Shown in pieces: positions 1 to 6,143 of a stretch of DNA of 8,865 nt. The notes under the pieces were generated by a model that was given only the letters and a program-made list of their open reading frames with translations, made no database searches and had not been told where the DNA came from. Position numbers and translations under genes: made by a program. The first letter of the stretch is position 1. The number at the start of each line of letters is the position of its first letter. The DNA is from Candidatus Treponema excrementipullorum. GTDB lineage: Bacteria; Spirochaetota; Spirochaetia; Treponematales; Treponemataceae. Where the stretch lies: NCBI GenBank assembly GCA_018883625.1, contig JAHLFV010000123.1, positions 1 through 8,865 on the forward strand, read 5' to 3'.

Positions 1-260
1 TCATTACCATGGGTGCTGTCTCAGAAATTTTGGAAAACGATGCCAATCTGGTTGGATTAAAAACAAATGCTGCCACAAAGATGGTGGAACTTTTCTTAAA
101 TTGTGATAGGATATGGTTTGTTGTAGGCACAAAGATCAATGAAGCCCATCAAGACCCTAATATGCCGGTGGAGTTGGAGATTCGCAGAAACGTTGTCAAA
201 AAAATTGCCTCACTCCTTCAAGATAAATACTTGAAAGAGGTCAACATTCAATATTTTTAG
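1..260 (+). CDS. C-terminal fragment of a probable SpoIIE/PP2C-family serine phosphatase of a hydrogenase operon
   Basis: The reading frame is open to the left edge, so this is the 3' end of a gene starting outside the window; the ATG at 9 is probably internal. The visible 85 or so residues contain a segment reading roughly FVVGTKINEAHQDP, then PVELEIRRNVVKKIA and a KEVNIQYF end. From memory this matches the C-terminal tail of SpoIIE-type phosphatases encoded beside [FeFe] hydrogenases in clostridia and related anaerobes. The catalytic PP2C domain would lie upstream and cannot be seen. The gene is followed after 18 nt by a [2Fe-2S] ferredoxin gene and then a hydrogenase, which supports the assignment. 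If correct, it would dephosphorylate a serine/threonine-phosphorylated partner, perhaps a regulator of the hydrogenase. The identification rests on a short tail and on context, so it is moderate. Confidence 0.6.
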   Translation, partial: ITMGAVSEILENDANLVGLKTNAATKMVELFLNCDRIWFVVGTKINEAHQDPNMPVELEIRRNVVKKIASLLQDKYLKEVNIQYF

Positions 261-278
261 TAAAAACAGGAGTTTTTT

Positions 279-533
279 ATGGAAAAAATCAAGGTGTCCA
301 TTTGTACCGGAACCGCATGCTTTGTTATGGGAGCTTCAGAGCTTATGCTGTTGGAAGAAGAGTTACCTCCGGAACTGAAAGATAAGGTAGAAGTAGAAGG
401 TATAACTTGCTTTGAAGTATGCAAAAACGCTTCATGTGGTAAAGCTCCCTTTGTTCAGATCAACGGCGAAACTGTTCCAGAAGCTACAATACCGGTGGTT
501 TTGGAAAAAATCCACCAAATTGCAGGAATATAA
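279..533 (+). CDS. (2Fe-2S) ferredoxin domain protein, thioredoxin-like (NuoE/HydC C-terminal type)
   Basis: This 84-residue protein is a stand-alone thioredoxin-like [2Fe-2S] ferredoxin, the fold found in the 24-kDa subunit of complex I (NuoE) and in small subunits of electron-bifurcating hydrogenases. Cys9 and Cys14 form CX4C (CTGTAC), and Cys44 and Cys48 form CX3C (CFEVC), the usual four ligands. Cys53 follows in the CKNASCGKAP stretch that is typical of the family. No signal peptide or membrane segment is visible, so it should be cytoplasmic. The start is supported by AGGAG at 268-272, six bases before the ATG. It sits 18 nt after the phosphatase fragment and 35 nt before the hydrogenase, so all three are probably co-transcribed. 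The likely role is one-electron transfer to or from the hydrogenase, or redox sensing in the same circuit; the partner is inferred from position only. Confidence 0.88.
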   Translation: MEKIKVSICTGTACFVMGASELMLLEEELPPELKDKVEVEGITCFEVCKNASCGKAPFVQINGETVPEATIPVVLEKIHQIAGI

Positions 534-568
534 ATCTGTAAAGAAATATCCCACAAGTAGAGGTAAAG

Positions 569-2044
569 ATGCTTAATCTAAATAATAATGCGGTTCAATT
601 AAAAAGAGAAATTCTTGTAAAAATTGCAAAGTTGCAGTTGGAAGGCAAACTTGTTGAAGAAGTTCGAACAATTCCCAAAGAGTTGGCCCCTCTAGACAAA
701 GAACCTGTCCGTTGCTGTGTGTACCATGACAGAGAAATTCTGCGTATGCGTGTTATGGCTCGTTTAGGACACAGTGTAGAAGACTACGATGACGAAAAAC
801 GTCTAGGTGAATTTGCCCAAGAAGCCTTGGACAGAGAAACTCCCACGTGGCCTATGTTGACAGTTCTTCATGAAGCCTGTAACGCCTGTGTTAAAAGTCA
901 TTACATGGTAACAAACGCCTGTCAGGCATGTTTGGCTCGCCCCTGTATGATGAACTGCGGTAAACATGCCATTGAAATCAAAAACGGCAGAGCCCACATT
1001 GACGAAGAAGCTTGTGTCAACTGCGGTTTGTGTATGCAAAACTGCCCCTACCATGCAATTATTAAAATTCCTGTTCCCTGCGAAGAGGCATGTCCGGTAG
1101 GAGCTATTACAAAAGACGAAAACGGAAAAGAACAGATAGATTATCACAAGTGTATTTTCTGCGGTAATTGTATGAGGGAGTGTCCCTTCGGTGCTATGAT
1201 GGATAAGAGCCAGCTGGTAGATGTTATCAAACACATTATGAACGGCAAAAAAGTTGTGGCTATGTACGCCCCGGCTATTGCTGCCCAGTTCAGAGCTGCT
1301 CCCGGTCAGCTAGAAGGTGCTTTGAAAGAAGCAGGTTTTGCAAAAACTTGGGAAGTAGCCATTGGAGCCGATATTACTTCAGACAATGAAGCAAAAGAAT
1401 TTGAAGAACGAATGGAAGAAGGTCACAAAATGATGACCACATCCTGCTGTCCTGCTTATGTTCGGGCTGTCCGACGGCATGTTCCCGAATTGGAACCTTG
1501 TATCTCCGAAACAAAAACTCCCATGCACTATACTGCGGAAATTGCCAGAAAGGCAGATCCAGACTGTATTACCGTCTTTATTGGGCCCTGCTTGGCAAAA
1601 CGCAGAGAAGGTATGGACGATGACTTTGTAGATTATGTTCTTTCCATTGAAGATGTAGGTGCCCTTTTTATTGCAAAAGGCATAGATGTGGCAAAGGTAG
1701 AGCCGTTACCCGGCACTATCATCCCCACCGTTTCCGGCAGAAACTTTGCTGTTAGTGGCGGTGTAGCAGAGGCTGTCCGTGTCCGCTTAAAGCATCCGGA
1801 AAAACTGAGAGCAGCTGTAATCAATGGTTTGAGCAAAGAAGGTATGAAACAGTTGGCAAACTACGGTAAAATCAATGCCGGTACTCTGCCATATACAGAA
1901 GAAACACCTAATCTTATCGAAGTTATGGCTTGTCAGGGTGGTTGTATTGCAGGACCTTCTGTCATTACCAATCCCAAAGTTGCCGCATTCCAGCTGAAAA
2001 AGTACGTGGAAGCCGGTGCTGCAGATAAACCTGCTGATAAATAA
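569..2044 (+). CDS. Monomeric [FeFe] hydrogenase, group B type
   Basis: This 491-residue cytoplasmic enzyme should interconvert protons plus electrons and H2. An N-terminal helical region (about 1-100) is followed by a cysteine-rich ferredoxin region: C118/C121/C126/C130, C149/C152/C155/C159, C171/C175 and C195/C198/C201/C205, enough for several [4Fe-4S] clusters. The H-cluster domain (about 225-480) has motif L1 TSCCPAY with C293 (expected proton relay) and C294 (cluster ligand), L2 GPCLAKRRE with C341, and L3 EVMACQGGC with C455 and C459. L1 ending in AY instead of GW, L2 beginning GPC instead of MPC, and IAGP after L3 instead of a GGG run point to the group B1/B3 family rather than the classical group A enzymes. 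Length fits that family. AGAGG at 559-563 is five bases from the ATG. The H-cluster would require the HydE, HydF and HydG maturases, which are not in this window. The physiological role of group B enzymes is poorly known. Confidence 0.93.
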   Translation: MLNLNNNAVQLKREILVKIAKLQLEGKLVEEVRTIPKELAPLDKEPVRCCVYHDREILRMRVMARLGHSVEDYDDEKRLGEFAQEALDRETPTWPMLTVLHEACNACVKSHYMVTNACQACLARPCMMNCGKHAIEIKNGRAHIDEEACVNCGLCMQNCPYHAIIKIPVPCEEACPVGAITKDENGKEQIDYHKCIFCGNCMRECPFGAMMDKSQLVDVIKHIMNGKKVVAMYAPAIAAQFRAAPGQLEGALKEAGFAKTWEVAIGADITSDNEAKEFEERMEEGHKMMTTSCCPAYVRAVRRHVPELEPCISETKTPMHYTAEIARKADPDCITVFIGPCLAKRREGMDDDFVDYVLSIEDVGALFIAKGIDVAKVEPLPGTIIPTVSGRNFAVSGGVAEAVRVRLKHPEKLRAAVINGLSKEGMKQLANYGKINAGTLPYTEETPNLIEVMACQGGCIAGPSVITNPKVAAFQLKKYVEAGAADKPADK

Positions 2045-2055
2045 ACACTGATTTT

Positions 2056-2090
2056 AAAAGCCCGTCACCCTAAAAGTGGACGGGCTTTTT
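2056..2090 (+). terminator. Intrinsic terminator of the hydrogenase operon
   Basis: AAAAGCCCGTC (2056-2066) pairs perfectly with GACGGGCTTTT (2079-2089) around a 12-nt loop, and the right arm runs into five T residues. The 11-bp stem begins 12 nt after the hydrogenase stop codon. The A-tract on the left arm could let it work in both directions, but no leftward gene ends here. Confidence 0.92.
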
Positions 2091-2102
2091 ATTTCTACTT
2101 TC

Positions 2103-2131
2103 TTAACTCACCTTCTTAAATATCCGATAAT
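2103..2131 (+). promoter_or_regulatory. Predicted sigma-70-type promoter for ftsK
   Basis: TTAACT at 2103-2108 (4 of 6 to the -35 consensus) and GATAAT at 2126-2131 (5 of 6 to the -10 consensus) are 17 bp apart. Transcription would start near 2138, giving a leader of about 20 nt that contains the AGGAGA ribosome binding site. It lies between the operon terminator and ftsK, where a promoter is needed. This is a prediction from motif and spacing only. Confidence 0.45.
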
Positions 2132-2151
2132 CTCCATAGGTAGGAGATTAT
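2127..2151 (+). promoter_or_regulatory. Inverted repeat enclosing the ftsK ribosome binding site
   Basis: ATAATCTCC (2127-2135) and GGAGATTAT (2143-2151) are a perfect 9-bp inverted repeat around a 7-nt loop. The right arm includes the Shine-Dalgarno core (AGGAGA 2142-2147, ten bases before the ATG at 2158) and is followed by TTTTT. In RNA containing both arms the ribosome binding site would be paired, and the U-rich tail also makes it resemble a short terminator. The left arm overlaps the predicted -10 box, so mRNA starting near 2138 would lack it. Pairing is seen in the sequence; any regulatory effect is inferred. Confidence 0.5.
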
Positions 2152-2157
2152 TTTTTC

Positions 2158-5100
2158 ATGAAAAAATCACATATATGTATTCCTCTGGTTGGTATCAGCC
2201 TTCTGATCATAGCAGCGCTGTTTTGTGTATCGCTGATGATGCAGATTTTTCCTCGAAATTCAGCTTCCCAGTCCTTTCTTAACACCGTAGGTAACCTTAT
2301 TTTTGGAGCATACAGATTTTCAAGTTTTTTAATTCCTATATATCTTTTTATAGCCGGAATTTCATGTTTCACCTTTAAATGGACAGATACAACAGGATTT
2401 ATCTTTTTTATTTCCTTCATCCCATTTTTTACCATAGTGCTGACAGAAAAGTTCTGTATGTATGTTGCTACCAACGGCACAAACCTTTTGGCAAGTTTTT
2501 TTCTCATCGTTCTTATCTGTGCCATAGCTTTACTCCTTTTGATCTTTGAATACACGTTGGCAATTTTTGTATGGCGAAAAATTCAACCGCTGTTTTTATC
2601 AAAAAATACGACACCGAAAAAAAGCCCTACAAAAAAACATCTGTCTCTACCCCATCCAGTATCGAAGCCGGAAAGAAAAATACTCCCCTTAGTGGAATTC
2701 GCCCCTCAAAAGAGTGAAGGCCAAAACGCTACAGAAAATCAGCAGGAAGAAACTTTACAGACAATTATCAAAGTAGCCGATAAAGAAATTCCTGAAACCG
2801 ATGCTAAAAAAATAGCCGAAGTACAAGATGAAACGCAGGAATCCCCAGACTCTGCGAATATCCCCTCTTTAGAAAATTTAGAGAAGACTATACCTGATAC
2901 TACCCATTTTTTTGAAAATACAGTTTTAGAAAAAGAAAGCGAAATTATTCCGCCACAACTATCCGAAACAACTGTTCAGGAAGACGAAGCTCATGTTCAA
3001 GACCTTCTTGACGAAACTTCCTTGGAAGCATCTTTAGCAACTCCCCCAAGCAGTTCCCAAAATGATTTTGCAAGTCCTGTAGAAGCTGCTCCGGCAGAAG
3101 AGCCAAAAAACGAAGGTGAAAGCATAAATCAGCTACAGGAAGTATCGGAACAGGAGACAGCTATCAAGACAGAACCCATATCTTTGGTTTTAACCGATTA
3201 TCCATCTTCTCACTCCGACTCTGCAAAAGCCCCAGAAAAAAATTCCCAAGACGATACTGGAGAAAACCTTCTAAACGATTCTGATACGGATCTTAAAAAC
3301 GTCCCTCGCAATGACCTTGAAGGAGTAGCTTCAGAAAACCAAGAATCGGTTCCCACCGAACCTCTGCAAAATGACTTTTTTGAAGCAGATTTTTTTCACA
3401 ACGCTCCTATCCCAGAAGAAAATATTTTTTCTGAAGACTACATGTCTCATATTCAAGAGGAACAACAAAAGGAATTTATCCGTCAGCAGGAAAAAATCAG
3501 ACAGGAACGTATAGAAGAAGAAAAAGCCATGGAGGAGTCTGCCGCTTTGGAAGAACAACCGGTACCGGAGACAAAACCCGTTGTAGATTTTGCGCCTATC
3601 CCCGATTATTCTCTTACTACCCGATTACCTGAAACAAAGAATACTACGGAAGAATCACAAGAAATAGCAGACTATCAAGAATTTGAAGACACGTCTCCTG
3701 ATGGAATCAAAGCAGAGACCTCTACCTGTGATATGGAAGAGCAAAATCCCTATGGACATGAGGAATTACGGTACAACACGGATTTTGATTTTCCCGAAAT
3801 AGAAGAGACGGACAACCATGACTCTCAAGACGAGGAAAACTTTGAGGAAGAAGCCTACGAAAGATTCTTAGCCTTGACGGAACTAGAAGAGGATGTGGAT
3901 TCTCTCGTTGATGAAGATGATGAAGGATTCATCGAAGATGAAAACCCCGATACCGACGATTTTGCAGACATCAATCTAAGCGATATCGACATCACCGACG
4001 ATGAAACAGAAGAAGACGAAAGCTATAAAGTCGATGGCAATATCGGTAACAATAACACTGAAGAAGCCAGAGAAAACTCAAAGGCACAAATTCCTCCCAC
4101 ACACCAAGAAAATCAAAATACTTACGTAGAAAGAGCTGTGCCCCACACACCAAGAGGAATTTATAAAATTCCAACAGAAGGTCTTTTAAACTCTTATGCC
4201 GGCGGAGAATACTGGTTGATCGATGACGATACCATTACGGCGGCTCAAGATTTAAAAAATACCCTCAACGAATTTAAAATTCAGGCAGAGGTAACAGGTA
4301 TTAAAAAGGGTCCTGTTATTACCATGTTTGAAATTTTACCGGCACCCGGCGTTAAACTAAGTAAAATCGTGGCACTGCAAGATAATATTGCCCTGCGTTT
4401 GGCGGCCTCCAGCGTCCGTATTGTGGCTCCCATTCCCGGAAAACACGCTGTAGGTATAGAAGTGCCTAACAAAGAACGGGCAATTGTCAGTTTTAAAGAA
4501 ATTATCGAAACAGACACACCCGCTTATAAAAAATATGCCATTCCCGTAATTTTAGGCAAAGACATTACAGGCGAAGCCCGAATTTTTGACTTGGCAAAAA
4601 CTCCTCACCTGTTAATTGCCGGTTCTACCGGTTCAGGAAAGTCCGTTTGTGTCAACACCATGATTTTATCGATTTTGTACAAACGTTCTCCCCAAGAAGT
4701 CCGCATGATTTTGATTGACCCAAAAATCGTTGAACTAAAACTCTACAACGACATTCCTCATCTGTTGACGCCTGTTATTACGGAGCCCAAAAAAGCTTTC
4801 CAAGCGTTGCAGTACTGTATCTGCGAAATGGAAAGGCGGTATGCCTTGTTAGACGGTATGGGTGTAAGGGAAATTACCAGCTACAACAAACGAATCGTAG
4901 AACGAAAAATTGCCACTGAAAAACTGCCTTACATCGTTGTAATTATTGACGAATTTGCAGACTTAATGGCCACCACCGGTAAGGAATTGGAATCTACCGT
5001 TGCCCGTTTAGCTGCCATGAGCCGTGCAGTAGGAATTCACCTTGTATTGGCAACCCAAAGACCCTCTATCGACGTTATTACCGGTCTTATTAAAGCGAAT

Positions 5101-5568
5101 ATTCCTTCCCGTATCGCTTTTATGGTAGCCTCTAAAACAGATAGTCGCATCATTATCGATCAGGTAGGAGCAGAAAAACTTTTAGGTAAGGGGGATATGT
5201 TGTATGCCTCTGCCACAGATCCCTTCCCCATCCGTATTCAGGGAACCTTTGTTTCAGACACAGAAGTGGAAAATGTAGTGGAATATGTAAAACAGTATGG
5301 TGAACCGGAATACATTGATGACGAAATATTTGTGGAAGAGGAAGAATTTGAAATGGGACCATCCCTCTTCGGAGACGGTGAGGACCCTCTTTATGACCAA
5401 GCATTGGAAATTGTGTTACAAGCAGGGAAAGCCTCTGCCTCTTACATTCAACGGAGACTAAAAATCGGCTACAACCGAGCAGCCCGCTTGGTGGAAGAAA
5501 TGGAGCAACGGGGTATTGTAGGGCCCGCCAACGGTTCCAAACCCCGGGATGTTCTGCAAATGCCCTAG
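2158..5568 (+). CDS. ftsK: FtsK/SpoIIIE-family DNA translocase with a long acidic linker
   Basis: This 1136-residue septum-anchored ATPase pumps chromosomal DNA during division. Four membrane segments lie at about 7-29, 45-71, 79-96 and 108-138. Residues about 140-680 form a linker rich in Glu, Asp, Ser, Thr and Pro, with a charged helical stretch near 433-470 and a very acidic run at about 555-625. The motor starts near 685 (EYWLIDDDTI), has Walker A GSTGSGKS at 822-829, Walker B VVIIDEFAD with D931/E932, and the family stretch ATQRPSIDVITGLIKANIPS. The winged-helix gamma domain (about 1076-1136) carries KIGYNRAARLVEEME and GSKPRDVL and would read polar DNA motifs. The start is supported by AGGAGA at 2142-2147 and by an N-terminus leading straight into the first membrane segment. 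The gene is isolated by a terminator upstream and repeats downstream. Its last eight codons lie inside a 47-bp tandem repeat. The linker is far longer than in SpoIIIE and approaches the length in Escherichia coli FtsK. Confidence 0.96.
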   Translation: MKKSHICIPLVGISLLIIAALFCVSLMMQIFPRNSASQSFLNTVGNLIFGAYRFSSFLIPIYLFIAGISCFTFKWTDTTGFIFFISFIPFFTIVLTEKFCMYVATNGTNLLASFFLIVLICAIALLLLIFEYTLAIFVWRKIQPLFLSKNTTPKKSPTKKHLSLPHPVSKPERKILPLVEFAPQKSEGQNATENQQEETLQTIIKVADKEIPETDAKKIAEVQDETQESPDSANIPSLENLEKTIPDTTHFFENTVLEKESEIIPPQLSETTVQEDEAHVQDLLDETSLEASLATPPSSSQNDFASPVEAAPAEEPKNEGESINQLQEVSEQETAIKTEPISLVLTDYPSSHSDSAKAPEKNSQDDTGENLLNDSDTDLKNVPRNDLEGVASENQESVPTEPLQNDFFEADFFHNAPIPEENIFSEDYMSHIQEEQQKEFIRQQEKIRQERIEEEKAMEESAALEEQPVPETKPVVDFAPIPDYSLTTRLPETKNTTEESQEIADYQEFEDTSPDGIKAETSTCDMEEQNPYGHEELRYNTDFDFPEIEETDNHDSQDEENFEEEAYERFLALTELEEDVDSLVDEDDEGFIEDENPDTDDFADINLSDIDITDDETEEDESYKVDGNIGNNNTEEARENSKAQIPPTHQENQNTYVERAVPHTPRGIYKIPTEGLLNSYAGGEYWLIDDDTITAAQDLKNTLNEFKIQAEVTGIKKGPVITMFEILPAPGVKLSKIVALQDNIALRLAASSVRIVAPIPGKHAVGIEVPNKERAIVSFKEIIETDTPAYKKYAIPVILGKDITGEARIFDLAKTPHLLIAGSTGSGKSVCVNTMILSILYKRSPQEVRMILIDPKIVELKLYNDIPHLLTPVITEPKKAFQALQYCICEMERRYALLDGMGVREITSYNKRIVERKIATEKLPYIVVIIDEFADLMATTGKELESTVARLAAMSRAVGIHLVLATQRPSIDVITGLIKANIPSRIAFMVASKTDSRIIIDQVGAEKLLGKGDMLYASATDPFPIRIQGTFVSDTEVENVVEYVKQYGEPEYIDDEIFVEEEEFEMGPSLFGDGEDPLYDQALEIVLQAGKASASYIQRRLKIGYNRAARLVEEMEQRGIVGPANGSKPRDVLQMP

Positions 5569-5715
5569 GGCTCGTTCATAATTCCGTCTCCCGGGATGTT
5601 CTGCAAATGCCCTAGGGCTCGTTTATGGTTCTGACTCCCTAGATATTTACAGACGCCCTAGGGCTTATTCATAATTCCGTCTCCCGTGGTGTTTTAAATG
5701 CCCTAGAACTCACTT
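5543..5715 (+). repeat. 47-bp tandem repeat, about 3.7 copies, starting inside ftsK
   Basis: Units begin at 5543, 5590, 5637 and 5683. The first two are nearly identical (CCCGGGATGTTCTGCAAATG, then CCCTAGGGCTCGTT), the third is diverged and one base shorter, and the fourth is degenerate and incomplete. Units 1-3 each contain the palindrome GCCCTAGGGC (5562-5571, 5609-5618, 5655-5664). The ftsK stop codon TAG (5566-5568) lies in the centre of the first palindrome, so the coding end is itself part of the repeated unit. No clear terminator for ftsK is visible apart from these repeats. Confidence 0.9.
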
Positions 5716-5748
5716 GTCCTCCCGAGGCACAGCCGAGGGACCTTTAGG
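5716..5748 (+). repeat. REP-like module, left copy
   Basis: GTCCTCCCGA followed by AGCCGAGGGACCTTTAGG resembles the module at 8571-8659 (GTCATCCCGA, AGCGAG, GAGATCTTTAAG). Both lie just upstream of a CAAATATTGC hairpin. The pattern recalls the dispersed GTCATTCCGAGC...GAATC repeats of many bacteria. The match is short and degenerate, so the shared order of parts is the main support. Confidence 0.5.
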
Positions 5749-5766
5749 TAGGGTGTCTCGACAATC

Positions 5767-5809
5767 TCAAATATTGCTTTACCTACTCTTCATACTCTGC
5801 AATATTTGA
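5767..5809. repeat. Long-loop inverted repeat, copy A
   Basis: TCAAATATTGC (5767-5777) and GCAATATTTGA (5799-5809) are perfect 11-bp inverted arms around a 21-nt pyrimidine-rich loop. The same 10-bp core arms recur at 5871-5910, 8665-8706 and 8808-8849 with loops of 20-22 nt of similar composition. A second, 8-bp inverted repeat follows at once (AATCATCG 5810-5817, CGATGATT 5840-5847). Confidence 0.85.
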
Positions 5810-5870
5810 AATCATCGTTCTGCTTATTGATACGCCCATCGATGATTAACGACACGACAAATTAGCGTCC

Positions 5871-5910
5871 CAAATATTGCTCTACCCACTTTTACACCCT
5901 GCAATATTTG
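5871..5910. repeat. Long-loop inverted repeat, copy B
   Basis: CAAATATTGC (5871-5880) pairs with GCAATATTTG (5901-5910) around a 20-nt loop containing CTACCCACTTTTACACCC, similar to the loops of the other copies. The right arm leads directly into the 39-bp array, as it does in copy C. Confidence 0.85.
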
Positions 5911-6141
5911 AACGTGTTGTTCTACCCTCAGAATTCTTCTCGTCAACACGAACGGGTTGTCGAACCCCAAAATTCGCCTATCAACACGAACGGACTGTCG
6001 AACCCTCAAAATCTACCCATCAGGACGTACGGGTTGTTCTACCCATAGAATTCTACTTATCATTGTCGTACTTTCTATTCTGCCCCTCAATGATTACAAC
6101 ACGAACGGACTGTCAAACCCTCAAAATCTACCCATCAGGAC
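5910..6141 (+). repeat. Degenerate 35-41-bp tandem array (six units) abutting the transporter stop codon
   Basis: Units begin at about 5910, 5950, 5988, 6027, 6068 and 6103. The common core is GAACGGGTTGTTCTACCC, followed by an A/T-rich segment such as AGAATTCTACTTATC. Units 3 and 6 (5988-6026, 6103-6141) are 39 bp each and differ at one base, while the fifth is the most degenerate. The core can fold as GGGT-TGTTCT-ACCC. The array stops two bases before the transporter stop codon (6144-6146, leftward). I see no credible gene anywhere from 5569 to 6143; open frames across it simply follow a period near 39, a multiple of three. Confidence 0.85.
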
Positions 6142-6143
6142 GT

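Noticed and set aside
803..1234. Leftward open frame inside the hydrogenase gene
   Set aside because: It is antisense to the cysteine-motif region of a well-supported gene and has no family features or start signals of its own.
5716..5748. Terminator for ftsK in the GC-rich stretch
   Set aside because: CCCGAGG and CCGAGGG are direct, not inverted, repeats, so no stable stem forms, and no T-tract follows.
5910..6141. CRISPR array, because of roughly regular 39-bp units
   Set aside because: The parts between the conserved cores are degenerate versions of one another, not unique spacers. The cores themselves vary and unit length drifts from 35 to 41 bp. No cas gene is near.
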